A stretch of DNA of 64,000 nucleotides, from contig OY781097.1 of NCBI GenBank assembly GCA_963676415.1, positions 2,356,001 to 2,420,000 of the forward strand. Direction: 5' to 3'. The notes below the pieces were generated by a model, which was not told where the DNA came from, ran no database searches, and saw only the letters and a list, made by a program, of their open reading frames with translations. The translations under genes and the position numbers were made by a program. Each line of letters starts with the position of its first letter. Position 1 is the stretch's first letter. Below, piece after piece: positions 1 to 8,467 of the stretch. The DNA comes from G963662905 sp963676415 (lineage in GTDB: Bacteria > Bacteroidota > Bacteroidia > Bacteroidales > WRLA01).

Positions 1-864
1 ATTGACCAACTGGCTCCTTCGCGCCACATGGGTATTGCTTTTCGCTCCTGGGGCCAGCGCTATTTTTTCGAAGGCGGTGTGTTCAGCTCCGAAATAGCCA
101 ATGATTTGATGCAGGACGAAAACAAGTCCAATGGAACCAATTCAGGTTTCTCAACAACAGCGCGTTTTGCTTTTACTCCAATTAAAAAAGACAAACAGGT
201 GCTCCACCTCGGAATTGCCGGATCTTACCGAACACCAAAAATTCCCGAAATCGGCGATCCTGAAAGCAGTTTCCGTTTTAACACCCGCGCCGAAACCAGT
301 ATCAACCGAAAAAAATATTTGGATACCGATTGGGTGGAACATGCTGATTTTATGACATTAGCCGGTGCGGAAATAGCATTTGCACATGAAAACATCAAGG
401 TTTCCGGCGAATTCATTCGTGGATGCATCCACCGTGATGAAAATGAAGTGCCCGAGGGAGAAGATAAAGCCGTAATTCAGGGGTTTTTTGCCGGAGCAGG
501 ATGGCTGGTGAACAATGCAAACTATTTCTATAATATGTCCGAAGCTGAATTCTCACAAATTGATTTCATTGATCCCCATAAAGGTGTTTTCGAAATCGCT
601 GCGCGCTACGATTATACTGATGCCAATACATTTAAAGATGATGCAAAAGTTCCTTATATTCAGGGTGGTGCAGCAGAAGCTTATACTCTGGGGCTGAACT
701 ACTATTTTAATTATAATGTGAAAGTGATGCTGAATTATTCATACGTGAATAACGACCGATGGGCCGACGGAAAAGGAAAATACGATGTGGACAAAACTTT
801 GCCCGATGGCGAAAGCGGTATTGATTTTCATATGATTCAGGCACGTATTGAAATTGATTTCTAA
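1..864 (+). CDS. Phosphate-selective porin O/P-type outer-membrane barrel (5' truncated)
   Basis: The frame is already open at base 1, so this is the C-terminal part (287 residues visible) of a longer gene. The chain alternates polar and hydrophobic residues in strand-like runs and ends in phenylalanine (IEIDF), the usual end of a Bacteroidota beta-barrel. The segments around AGAEIAFAHENIKVSGEF and LGLNYYFNYNVKVMLNYSY look like the OprO/OprP porin family, which forms trimeric channels selective for phosphate or other anions in the outer membrane. Its stop lies only 18 bases before the next start, so the two are probably cotranscribed. Substrate specificity is inferred from family only; a generic anion porin is possible. 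Confidence 0.72.
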   Translation: MDQLAPSRHMGIAFRSWGQRYFFEGGVFSSEIANDLMQDENKSNGTNSGFSTTARFAFTPIKKDKQVLHLGIAGSYRTPKIPEIGDPESSFRFNTRAETSINRKKYLDTDWVEHADFMTLAGAEIAFAHENIKVSGEFIRGCIHRDENEVPEGEDKAVIQGFFAGAGWLVNNANYFYNMSEAEFSQIDFIDPHKGVFEIAARYDYTDANTFKDDAKVPYIQGGAAEAYTLGLNYYFNYNVKVMLNYSYVNNDRWADGKGKYDVDKTLPDGESGIDFHMIQARIEIDF

Positions 865-882
865 ACTATTAAAATATTGAAA

Positions 883-1977
883 ATGAAGAAGTTATTTTTT
901 ATCAATATAATTATTGCTTTGGCTTTGGCGTCTTGCGTTAAAGACGAAAATCCTTATGAACCCACTCCGGATGAACCGGAAAATTATCAGGATATTGCTC
1001 TTAATGAGTTGATTTGCAAGGATATTACGGATCCATACTATGTGGATGCTTCCGGAAATGCTGCCGATTGGGTAGAATTGTATAATACAGGCAATAAAGC
1101 TGTGAATATTGCCGGCATGTGGATTTCCGATAAGGAATTTGAAGTGAGTGATTATCAGCAAATCCCATCCGGTGATGATGCTGTTACAACAATTCCCGCA
1201 GGTGGATACCTCGTGTTGATATGCGGTGCTGCCGACGCTGAAGGCAATGATCTGCCTACACAAATTGCTGATGGTAAAATATTCATTGATATGGGTTTAA
1301 GCTCCTCAAAAGACTCTGTTGTTGTGCTTTTGGACCCCGATCAGGAGCTGGTTTCCCGCTCGGCTAATTTTGGCCCCGATGGAGCTTTGGGCGGTTTGCC
1401 CGACGATATGTCCACTGGCCCTCTGGAAAACGGTATGCCCGCTCCGGCATGGATCGTTCTGGCTATGAAAACGCCGGGTTACTCGAATAATGGCGCTGCA
1501 CCTGTTGAAGGAAAATTAGTGGTAAATGAATTTATGGGAAGCAACGATAATATTGTTGTGCCCGGTGTTGAAGGCGATTTTCCTGATTGGATCGAGATAT
1601 ACAATACCGGAGATACACCTATTGACATGGGTGGCTGGTTTGTGACTGATGATTTGGAAGATGTTCAAAAATACCAGCTCCCTGATAATCAAACAGAGTT
1701 GACTACTGTTCCTCCGCACGGGTTTTTGTTGATAATTTGCGATGGTCTGGGTGACGGATTGCATTCAAATTTTAAGCTCTCAGCAGCTGGTGAAGCAATC
1801 GGCATTTCCAAAGACGGGGAAATTTTTAACGAAAGTTTTGCCTATGGCGAAGGAGAAAGCGTTCCAGCTCCACCAACCGATTTCTCTGCCGGCCTGAGTG
1901 TGGATGGCGGTAGCGAATGGATGCTTTTTGAACCGGGAACATCACGTATCCCTACGCCTGGAGCATCGAATAATTAA
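883..1977 (+). CDS. Lipoprotein with two lamin-tail (LTD) domains
   Basis: A 364-residue protein with a lipoprotein signal (hydrophobic stretch then LALASC, Cys about residue 17), so it is probably anchored in the outer membrane. Two similar halves follow, at about residues 35-190 and 205-360. Each starts with a V/LNE(L/F) strand and contains DW(V/I)E(L/I)YNTG and a GG(Y/F)L(V/L)(L/I)IC segment, the pattern of the lamin-tail immunoglobulin-like fold. Such domains in bacteria are found on exported proteins and enzymes and may act as adhesive or presenting modules; no catalytic domain is present here. I chose ATG 883 over the TTG at 877. It sits directly behind the porin gene, suggesting a surface partner. 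Confidence 0.72.
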   Translation: MKKLFFINIIIALALASCVKDENPYEPTPDEPENYQDIALNELICKDITDPYYVDASGNAADWVELYNTGNKAVNIAGMWISDKEFEVSDYQQIPSGDDAVTTIPAGGYLVLICGAADAEGNDLPTQIADGKIFIDMGLSSSKDSVVVLLDPDQELVSRSANFGPDGALGGLPDDMSTGPLENGMPAPAWIVLAMKTPGYSNNGAAPVEGKLVVNEFMGSNDNIVVPGVEGDFPDWIEIYNTGDTPIDMGGWFVTDDLEDVQKYQLPDNQTELTTVPPHGFLLIICDGLGDGLHSNFKLSAAGEAIGISKDGEIFNESFAYGEGESVPAPPTDFSAGLSVDGGSEWMLFEPGTSRIPTPGASNN

Positions 1978-2228
1978 TGTTTGTTCATATGTCTCCCGAA
2001 ATTTCAGGTTTATCCTTCCGAAAGCTTTCGGAATTGAAACCAAATCATCCCGTACATGCCGGGCTGCTTGTTTTCAGTTCCGAAGCTTCAGGACGAATGC
2101 TCTTTGGAAAGCTTATTTCGATAAGCTCAGTACATCGCAATGCAGCGCATCGTGGTATATATAACAGCTCGGCCTCGAACATTCTGAATCAAGCACAGTA
2201 TTTTATGGATAGAATCTAATGAATCATT
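1978..2228. repeat. Intergenic region rich in palindromic repeats
   Basis: No convincing gene. It holds a perfect 18 bp palindrome (TTCCGAAAGCTTTCGGAA, 2016-2033), a hairpin AGCTTAT-TTCG-ATAAGCT (2110-2127), and at 2168-2195 an inverted match (27 of 28 bases) to the element lying 3' of ftsZ at 16143-16170. An 80-codon frame across it has no recognisable composition and is likely chance. Confidence 0.6.
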
Positions 2229-2996
2229 ATGATGAAAAAAACCTACCTGATTTCTTTGCTTCTCATGATTGCCCTGTTTTTGAGTTATTGCTCAAAAGAG
2301 GATAATGACGAAAGTGTGGACAAGAGCTTCCAGCTGATGCATACTTATTCCGTGGCCGTGCCGGAACCTTCGGGTTTGTGCTTTGCACCGGATGGAAAAA
2401 ATCTGCTGACGGTCAGTGATCGGGACGGATGTGTTTATGAAATTTCTAGGGAAGGGGAAGTAATCCGCAAATTTTATTGTCAGGGCGATGACCTGGAGGG
2501 AATTGCCTGTGATCCGGTATCGCAGATTGTTGCCATGGTGGAAGAAGGAAGCAGGAAGGTTGTTTTGATGGATTATACCGATGGGCACATTATTGATGAA
2601 TATCCAATTCAAATAGAAACTGCATCATCCAATAAGGGCCTTGAAGGGGTTGCATGGAGCAGCCCGGAGCAATGCTGGCTGTTGCTCAATGAGGCGCAGC
2701 CCGCTCTTTTGATGAAATGGAGCCCCGAAAAAGCTTTGTTTTGGTCGCAAGAGCTGGATTTTGCCGCTGACTATTCAGGGATCTGTGCTGCTGCTAAAGC
2801 CGGACAATACTGGGTTGTAAGTGATCAAAGCAAAAAATTATTTCTTTGGTCGGTTGCCAAAGGGCTTATAAATTCTTATGAGCTCGACCGCACATCTTAC
2901 GAAGGCATTGCCATTGATGAAGCGGACGGCCTGGTTTATCTGATCAATGATGATGCCTCAAAATTGAATGTTTATAAAATTTCAAATGATGAATAA
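2229..2996 (+). CDS. SdiA-regulated / YjiK-type beta-propeller lipoprotein
   Basis: A 255-residue exported lipoprotein (signal with SYCSKED, Cys about residue 21). The body has repeated propeller-blade motifs: EPSGLCFAPDGKNLLTVSD, LEGIACDP, GLEGVAWSSPEQCWLLLNE, YSGICAAAKAGQYWVVSD and YEGIAIDEADGLVYLIND. This is typical of the SdiA-regulated domain family, related to the esterase-like phytase propellers. The biochemical role of the family is poorly known; hydrolysis or binding of phosphorylated compounds at the cell surface is a guess from the fold and from the neighbouring porin and CYTH genes. Its stop overlaps the start of the next gene, so they are translationally linked. Two ATGs (2229 and 2232) are equally possible starts. 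Confidence 0.75.
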   Translation: MMKKTYLISLLLMIALFLSYCSKEDNDESVDKSFQLMHTYSVAVPEPSGLCFAPDGKNLLTVSDRDGCVYEISREGEVIRKFYCQGDDLEGIACDPVSQIVAMVEEGSRKVVLMDYTDGHIIDEYPIQIETASSNKGLEGVAWSSPEQCWLLLNEAQPALLMKWSPEKALFWSQELDFAADYSGICAAAKAGQYWVVSDQSKKLFLWSVAKGLINSYELDRTSYEGIAIDEADGLVYLINDDASKLNVYKISNDE

Positions 2997-3615
2997 TAAA
3001 CAAAACCCTCGATACGAATTCCGGATTTTTCATGCAGATTCAAGCGTGCTTTTTGGAAAAATGAAGCCCTTTGGTGAAGCCGAAAAGATTCGTACAATGA
3101 ATTCTATTTATCTTCTGACAAGAGGAAATAAAAAGAATAATATCAAAATCCGTGATGGGATTATGGATATCAAGAAACTGGAATCCAAATATCTATCGCT
3201 GGAACAATGGAACCCTTTTTTGGTGGGCGCATTTCCTTTAGAACGCGATGTGATCAAAAATGTGGTTTTCCCGGCAATGGGCATTGAAGCACCGGTTTTT
3301 GAACGCGAAAATTATTCGCTCTATCAGTTCATCCAGGATGTTATCAATCCCGACCCTGACCTGAGCGTGGCGCATGTTCAGAAAAAAAGGAGCGCTTTTA
3401 CAGTAAACGGTTGTATTGCCGAAGTGGCCGTATGCATTGTAAACGGTGCAGCGATTGCCAGTTTATGCGTAGAGGACGAAAATCCGGAGAAGGTGCAGAA
3501 AGCATTGGAAATGCTGGATATTGATCCGGGAACGGAAAATGTAAGCTATCCATTGGCACTCAAAAGATTGATGGGGCTGGAGGTGCTACCGGATAAGTAT
3601 TTTATGGATATTTAA
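2986..3615 (+). CDS. CYTH-like paralogue 1 (uncharacterised)
   Basis: About 209 residues, clearly paralogous to the next gene. Shared blocks are PRYEFR, a central (I)YL/IxxR...NNxKIRDGxMDIK, LEQWNP, VFPA and a C-terminal half with HVxK and VNG/NGA. The KIRDGxMDIK block resembles the beta-strand pair of CYTH triphosphatase tunnels, and a canonical CYTH gene lies downstream, so I infer a divergent CYTH-like fold. The usual N-terminal ExExK metal-binding motif is replaced by YEFR, which argues against ordinary triphosphatase catalysis. The ATG overlaps the stop of the SdiA-regulated gene. A longer upstream frame (from 2968) would run deeper into that gene and is less likely. Function unknown. 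Confidence 0.6.
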   Translation: MMNNKQNPRYEFRIFHADSSVLFGKMKPFGEAEKIRTMNSIYLLTRGNKKNNIKIRDGIMDIKKLESKYLSLEQWNPFLVGAFPLERDVIKNVVFPAMGIEAPVFERENYSLYQFIQDVINPDPDLSVAHVQKKRSAFTVNGCIAEVAVCIVNGAAIASLCVEDENPEKVQKALEMLDIDPGTENVSYPLALKRLMGLEVLPDKYFMDI

Positions 3616-3641
3616 TAATTGAAATAATAAAAGATATTAAA

Positions 3642-4271
3642 ATGGCAAAATTAGAAATTGGACAGGAATCGAAACCGCGATATGAATTCAGGACTTTTGG
3701 CCGTGATTTTGAAGAAACAGCCTACCTGATGTCGCGTTTGTCCGCACCGGTTCCCCAAAAAGTATGGGAACGCAGTTCGGCGGAGATTTATATTGTTTCG
3801 CGTACCAATAATGTGAACAATACGAAAATCCGCGATGGCAAAATGGACATCAAAACCTTTGTTCAGGAAAAAGATGGCCTGGAGCAATGGAACCCTTTAA
3901 TGAAAGGTGAATTTCCAATGAGCAAAGAAATGCTGCAAAATGATGTTTTTCCGGCTTTTATGGTCGAGGAGCACCATTTTGAAAAAGAAAGCTATACGCT
4001 GGAAGAGTTTCTGGCCATCGTAAAAGAGCATCCCGATTTGCTGGCAGTACATGTCGATAAGCACCGTTTTGGGTATATGGTCAACAATACCATTTGCGAA
4101 TATGCGATGGTATGGATCAATGGTGCAATGATCGAAACAGTTAATTCTGAATCGACTGAAATTGCAGATGTCCTGAAAACAATTGAAGATCTTGATCTTG
4201 TTGGTGATGAAAATATCAATTATCTGCAGGCGATAAAACGTGTTGTGGGTATGATCGACAAGCCTTTTTAA
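3642..4271 (+). CDS. CYTH-like paralogue 2 (uncharacterised)
   Basis: 209 residues, same size and same conserved blocks as the preceding gene: PRYEFRTFG near the N terminus, SAEIYIVSR and NNTKIRDGKMDIK around residues 45-70, LEQWNP, and a C-terminal half with AVHVDKHRFGYMVNNT and WINGAMIE. The pair arose by tandem duplication and has since diverged widely. The canonical ExExK of active CYTH enzymes is absent here too. The two products might form a heterodimer or complementary sensor subunits; that is speculation. It lies 26 bases after paralogue 1 and 26 bases before the true CYTH gene in one apparent operon. Confidence 0.6.
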   Translation: MAKLEIGQESKPRYEFRTFGRDFEETAYLMSRLSAPVPQKVWERSSAEIYIVSRTNNVNNTKIRDGKMDIKTFVQEKDGLEQWNPLMKGEFPMSKEMLQNDVFPAFMVEEHHFEKESYTLEEFLAIVKEHPDLLAVHVDKHRFGYMVNNTICEYAMVWINGAMIETVNSESTEIADVLKTIEDLDLVGDENINYLQAIKRVVGMIDKPF

Positions 4272-4297
4272 TACATTTGTAAAAACGAGGTTGAAAC

Positions 4298-4762
4298 ATG
4301 GAAATAGAAAGAAAATTCCGAATTAGAGGTGAATTCAAACATCTGGCAGTAAAAAGTCAGCGCATTACACAGGGATATTTGTCTTCAGTGCCAGAACGCA
4401 CGGTACGTGTGCGTATTAAAGGTGAAAAAGGTTTTATTACGATAAAAGGAATCGGGAGCGCATCCGGTGCCAGCCGCTTTGAATGGGAAAAAGAAATTCC
4501 CGTGACGGAAGTTAAGGATTTATTGGCCCTCTGCGAAAAAGGAATCATAGATAAAACACGTTACCTTGTTCCGGAATCCAGTGGCCTGACTTTTGAAATT
4601 GATGAATTTTATGGTGATAACGAAGGTTTGACCATGGCCGAAATAGAACTTCCGTCCGAGGATTATCCCTTTGAAAAACCGGAATGGCTGGGCGAAGAAG
4701 TAACCGGCGATCAAAAATACTATAATTCTATGCTGATGAAAAATCCTTACAAAAACTGGTAG
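4298..4762 (+). CDS. CYTH domain protein (triphosphatase/adenylate cyclase class IV family)
   Basis: 154 residues, a single CYTH domain with its signature MEIERKF (E2, E4, K6 of ExExK). It is followed by basic strand residues TVRVRIKGEKGFITIKG, and acidic strands FEIDEFYG and MAEIELPSED that complete the metal- and triphosphate-binding tunnel. The family hydrolyses inorganic triphosphate, long polyphosphate or nucleoside triphosphates, or makes cyclic AMP; small stand-alone bacterial members are most often inorganic triphosphatases. The active-site residues are intact, unlike the two upstream paralogues. It is cytoplasmic (no signal) and lies 31 bases before the SLC13-type permease gene. Confidence 0.82.
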   Translation: MEIERKFRIRGEFKHLAVKSQRITQGYLSSVPERTVRVRIKGEKGFITIKGIGSASGASRFEWEKEIPVTEVKDLLALCEKGIIDKTRYLVPESSGLTFEIDEFYGDNEGLTMAEIELPSEDYPFEKPEWLGEEVTGDQKYYNSMLMKNPYKNW

Positions 4763-4793
4763 GGAAGCCATGAGCCTTTGAAGCAAAGACGCT

Positions 4794-6410
4794 ATGACTG
4801 AAGAAGCAAACAAGAAGCCTGCGGTTTTTGATCCGCTGGACATGAAGAATTACCGGATTGAAAAACTCCCGAAGCGCTCTAAATCTTCATTTGAACGATG
4901 GCTCTCAATTCTTGGAGGCCCGCTTTCTGTTGTTGTTTTTGTGCTTATTTATTTTGTAAGCCCACCGGCTTTTTTATTCAATATCGATCCTTCACAGCTC
5001 AGCGATTTCGCGCATGAGGCGTTCCTGCAAAGGGGTGCCGAAGCATTTTCGCAGGCCAATATTGCCATGTTTGCCATCTTTATGCTGGGTGTCGTTCTTT
5101 GGATGACCGAAGCCATTCCCAATTACCTTACTTCTTTGATCATTATTATTGCTTTGGTGCTCACAGGCGTTTTGTCAGAACAGGCGGCTTATGCGCAATT
5201 GGGCCATAAAGTGATGTGGCTCAATATTATGTCTTTTGTTTTGGCCAGTATGCTGGTAAAAACCGGCCTGGCCAAACGCTTCGCTCTTTGGTTTATCATC
5301 CATTTTGGGAAGCATGCTTCTTCGGTTTTCCTGAGTTTCCTTTTTATCAATATTGTGCTTTCGGCATTTATCTCGGCAACGACCGCCAAAGCCGCTATTT
5401 TGCTTCCGATTTTTATGGTGATTGCGGCCATTTACGGAGCAAGGGGAGGAGACAATAAAAAGAATTTTGGCCGGAATATCGTCCTTCAAAACTTGTTTTA
5501 TATCAATGTGGGCGCCAGTGGTTTTTTGACCGGCTCGGGGGCGAACCTGCTTGCAGCCAGTTTGATTACCGGTGCAACAGGCTATGAGGTTTTCTTTTCC
5601 GATTGGATGAAGGCCAATTTCTTTGTCGCTGTGGCACTGATGTTTATCGGTTATATTTTTGCCGTACGCGTATTTTTTCCTCTGCCCAAAGAGGAGCGCG
5701 TGCCGCAGATCGAAGGAGGTATGGACCGCCTGCGAGAGGAACTCCGAAAGCTCGGCCCCATGAATTTACAGGAGTATAAATCAGCGGTTCTGTTCCTCTT
5801 GATTCTGGTGTTTTGGAGTACTGATAAATACCATGGCATAAGTCCAACAGCAATTGCATTTTTGGGTGCTATTGTGGCCTTGTTGCCGCGCATTGGCATC
5901 GTAAAATGGAATGATGTGGATATTCCCTGGCACCTGATGTTGTTTTCTGCCGGGGCTTATACGCTGGGCGCTGGCTTTAAAGTAACGGATTTGCCGTCCC
6001 TTTCGGTGAATGCGGCTTTCGACGCGATGGGATTAAACCAAAATACACCATTCTGGGTACTTTATTTGGTGCTTACTTTTGCTATGATATTCAGTGCGCT
6101 GGTCTTCCAGTCCAAAACCATGCGTACGATGATTTTTGTGCCCATTGCGCTTGGCGTTGCATCACGTTTTGGCTTTGATCCGGTAAGCCTTGCCCTTCCG
6201 GTAGCTTTCCTTATTGAGCATGTGTATGTGCTGCCGTTTAACAGTAAACCTGCGGCGCTGCTCTATGAAACCGATCATTACAGCTTTACCGATACATTCA
6301 AATTCGGTTTAACGATGCTGTTTGTCGCATGGTTTATGAGCATACTGATGGGCGAAACCTGGTATCGCTATCTCGGCATTACCCCCGATGGGGTTTTTGG
6401 GCTTTTTTAG
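4794..6410 (+). CDS. SLC13/DASS-family permease
   Basis: A 538-residue polytopic membrane protein with about 11-13 hydrophobic segments, beginning after a soluble N-terminal stretch of about 40 residues. MTEAIPNYLTSLIIIIAL and the hairpin-like LSAFISATTAKAAILLP match the divalent anion:Na+ symporter family (sulfate, phosphate, dicarboxylates). The usual SNT motifs that bind sodium and substrate read SAT (194-196) and SKT (about residue 430), so ion coupling or substrate may differ from the textbook members. It closes the plus-strand locus and is probably the inner-membrane counterpart of the porin. A short GC hairpin (6381-6394) followed by T-rich sequence at the end of the gene may be the terminator. 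Confidence 0.8.
   Translation: MTEEANKKPAVFDPLDMKNYRIEKLPKRSKSSFERWLSILGGPLSVVVFVLIYFVSPPAFLFNIDPSQLSDFAHEAFLQRGAEAFSQANIAMFAIFMLGVVLWMTEAIPNYLTSLIIIIALVLTGVLSEQAAYAQLGHKVMWLNIMSFVLASMLVKTGLAKRFALWFIIHFGKHASSVFLSFLFINIVLSAFISATTAKAAILLPIFMVIAAIYGARGGDNKKNFGRNIVLQNLFYINVGASGFLTGSGANLLAASLITGATGYEVFFSDWMKANFFVAVALMFIGYIFAVRVFFPLPKEERVPQIEGGMDRLREELRKLGPMNLQEYKSAVLFLLILVFWSTDKYHGISPTAIAFLGAIVALLPRIGIVKWNDVDIPWHLMLFSAGAYTLGAGFKVTDLPSLSVNAAFDAMGLNQNTPFWVLYLVLTFAMIFSALVFQSKTMRTMIFVPIALGVASRFGFDPVSLALPVAFLIEHVYVLPFNSKPAALLYETDHYSFTDTFKFGLTMLFVAWFMSILMGETWYRYLGITPDGVFGLF
6381..6408 (+). terminator. Possible intrinsic terminator at end of SLC13 gene
   Basis: ACCCC-CGAT-GGGGT (6381-6394) is followed by a T-rich run ending in TTTTTT. 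It lies inside the last codons of the gene, which converges with the next gene with only one base between their stops. Confidence 0.4.
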
Positions 6411-6411
6411 C

Positions 6412-7356
6412 TTAGAAGAAAAACTTCAGGAAAAGCTGAATCCTACTGATGTCCGAATCCTGTTTTACGCTGTTTATTTTTAAACTGTAGCTCGAATATA
6501 CTGCGCCGATTTCATAATCATTGGACCCGGTATAAGCCAGTTTAAAGCCCAGGATATCAACGGAACCTTCATTGCTCATAACAACTTCCGGTGCAGTAGT
6601 GTGTGTATAGGCCGCAGATACACCAACAGGAACATTTACAGAAGGTTTCAGGTCAGCATCAATATTAATGCCTCCTGTGAAATATGTTGTGGTTTTTGTG
6701 CGTGCGAAACTTTCTCCATAAGCTATATCTGCGTTAAATTGTGCCCCAAAAGTTGGGCTGATGGCATAAGCACCCAGTAGTTTTACACCGGCTTGCATTG
6801 CAGGGACACTTTTGCTGAGCGCAGGATATGGATCATTATTCAGTAGCTCGTCGATATATTCTTTTAAATTTATAAAGCTGCCACTCAGATTTTTTACATA
6901 AGCTGCACCCGAAAGGTTCAGGCATTTTGTTTCCAGAAAGCGGACTTTCCAGCCTACATTGCCCCCATTGATTGTATTAACGCCATCTGCCAAAATTGTG
7001 GCAATGTCGGATCCAAGCCTTCCCGTAATGTGAAAACCGGCATAAAGGCTGAGCCAGTCCGTAAACCTTTGTTCATAATTGAGAAAAATATTCATAAACA
7101 TCAGTTCGCCTGAAAAGCCTTGAATCGTTTTATCTCCGATAGTGAAAGCCGGAACATCTACGGTAGAAGAGAAACCAAAACCTAATTGGGTCGTGAGTCC
7201 CGTGCGTACAAAAGAGCTGCTGATGTTTGTTGGGGTTTGAAAAGCATGACCGTTTAAATTCGGTTTCCTGACACGGATAATTTTTTCTGCATCTTGGGCA
7301 AAAAGACCCATGGACAGACATAAAACAAAGGTGAAAAGTATAAATTTGATTTTCAT
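6412..7356 (-). CDS. Outer-membrane beta-barrel protein, function unknown
   Basis: 314 residues with a clear Sec signal (MKIKFILFTFVLCLSMGLFAQ, cleavage after about residue 20). The mature chain has regularly spaced amphipathic strands and ends LFLKFFF, a classical C-terminal barrel signature for insertion by the Bam machinery. GFGFSSTVDVPAF, YAGFHITGRLGSD and AAYVKNLSG are strand and turn-like. I do not recognise a specific family. It follows the second barrel gene (7389-8039) by 32 bases in the same direction, so the two are likely one transcript, and converges with the SLC13 permease gene. Confidence 0.6.
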   Translation of the reverse strand: MKIKFILFTFVLCLSMGLFAQDAEKIIRVRKPNLNGHAFQTPTNISSSFVRTGLTTQLGFGFSSTVDVPAFTIGDKTIQGFSGELMFMNIFLNYEQRFTDWLSLYAGFHITGRLGSDIATILADGVNTINGGNVGWKVRFLETKCLNLSGAAYVKNLSGSFINLKEYIDELLNNDPYPALSKSVPAMQAGVKLLGAYAISPTFGAQFNADIAYGESFARTKTTTYFTGGINIDADLKPSVNVPVGVSAAYTHTTAPEVVMSNEGSVDILGFKLAYTGSNDYEIGAVYSSYSLKINSVKQDSDISRIQLFLKFFF

Positions 7357-7388
7357 TTTTTTTGCTTTTATATTGACTACTTCAGGAA

Positions 7389-8039
7389 TTAATTGTTGGA
7401 ATTTTTCTTGTTCCAGATGGGGATCTCTATACCGGCAAGGATTTTAAATCCGCTGTTTTTAACTCTTGGGATATAATCCTTTGCATTTACATCGTCGGTG
7501 AGGTTTACCAGCCCTTGCCCATATCTTGCTTCGATAAACAGCTCGGGCAGGCCAATAGGAATACGGTATCCAAAACCGAAAATCATAGCGACATCCCATT
7601 CGGCCACATCAAGATTATGTTCTAATTCTTTGTCATGGCTTTTTAAAGTTGTACTACTGGTTTTTGATGTTTCCAGGCCGCCAATGGCATAAAAATTTGA
7701 ACCTTTTGCGGAAGCCTTGAGATAAAGCGGCAATACAATCCGGTTGATTGTCAGGTTAATGCTGTCAAGTGGTTCGGTTTGGCCGTCCACATCGTACATT
7801 ACTTTTGTGCCACATTGATCAATTCCGGGTTGGAAACTGATCGTGAGATTGTCGTTTAGCCTGAGGTCGAAAATGGCTCCGGCAGTAATGCCTGTAATTG
7901 AGCTGTATTGACCATCGGTAGGTGCATCGCCTTTGAGGTTGCTTTTGTTGATGCCGCCATAAGCACCGACTAAAATTTGTGCTTGTGCTGTAATGCAAAA
8001 CAGTAATGCAAAACTGATTAGAAAAGCTGCTTTTTTCAT
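7389..8039 (-). CDS. Porin-family outer-membrane protein (PorT-like barrel)
   Basis: 216 residues with an N-terminal signal peptide ending at about AQAQ (residue 20). The sequence ILVGAYGGINKSNLKGDAP at the mature start and the repeating ITGITAGAIFDLRLNDNLTISFQPG and LPLYLKASAKGSNFYAIGGLE strands are typical of the small eight-strand 'outer membrane protein beta-barrel/PorT' family common in Bacteroidota. The C-terminal FKILAGIEIPIW strand would close the barrel. These proteins are usually structural or of unknown role; no enzymatic motif is seen. It is the first gene of the two-gene minus-strand unit bordering the accessory island. Confidence 0.65.
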   Translation of the reverse strand: MKKAAFLISFALLFCITAQAQILVGAYGGINKSNLKGDAPTDGQYSSITGITAGAIFDLRLNDNLTISFQPGIDQCGTKVMYDVDGQTEPLDSINLTINRIVLPLYLKASAKGSNFYAIGGLETSKTSSTTLKSHDKELEHNLDVAEWDVAMIFGFGYRIPIGLPELFIEARYGQGLVNLTDDVNAKDYIPRVKNSGFKILAGIEIPIWNKKNSNN

Positions 8040-8310
8040 ATCATCGGGTTTGAGATGCCGAAGATAAGAAAAAGCTGTAGGTTTTGCGTGTTTTTATTGG
8101 GTTTTTAGCGGTTTTTGATAAATGCAGCGCAGTTCGAATGCGCAGTATAAGACCTTCAGTGAGCAGGCCGCATTTGCCTTCAAAAAAAGCTATTTCGGCA
8201 GAAAGCCCATCGCGAAGAAAAGAGCAGGATGGGGAAATTTATATTGCAGTTTGATTGATGTTGATCCCTGGCTATGGACAGGAGCAATAGCTTGCTCATC
8301 GGAAGACTTT

Positions 8311-8343
8311 ACTCATCGGATGACTTGGAGTCCTCCGATGAGT
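8311..8343. repeat. Inverted repeat ACTCATCGGA / TCCGATGAGT
   Basis: Arms of 10 bases at 8311-8320 and 8334-8343 are separated by 13 bases. The motif CTCATCGGAxGACTT is also directly repeated just upstream (from 8295). It looks like an interspersed palindromic element, not a terminator, as no gene ends here. Confidence 0.6.
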
Positions 8344-8434
8344 TATTCTAAAGCCACCCAATAAGTATATTTACAGAATATCAGCCCGAAGCAAGCCCGC
8401 AGCAGCCAGCAAACCGCAAAGTATTTGCAGCGAC

Positions 8435-8467
8435 ATGGTAGCACGATGGTAGCGCGATGGTAGCAGG
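8435..8467. repeat. 11 bp tandem repeat, three copies
   Basis: ATGGTAGC followed by ACG, GCG and AGG gives three consecutive 11-base units (8435-8445, 8446-8456, 8457-8467). Minisatellite-like; no coding context. Confidence 0.7.

Noticed and set aside
1977..2219. 80-codon plus-strand frame after the lamin-tail gene
   Set aside because: It is built from palindromic repeats and has no protein-like conservation pattern.
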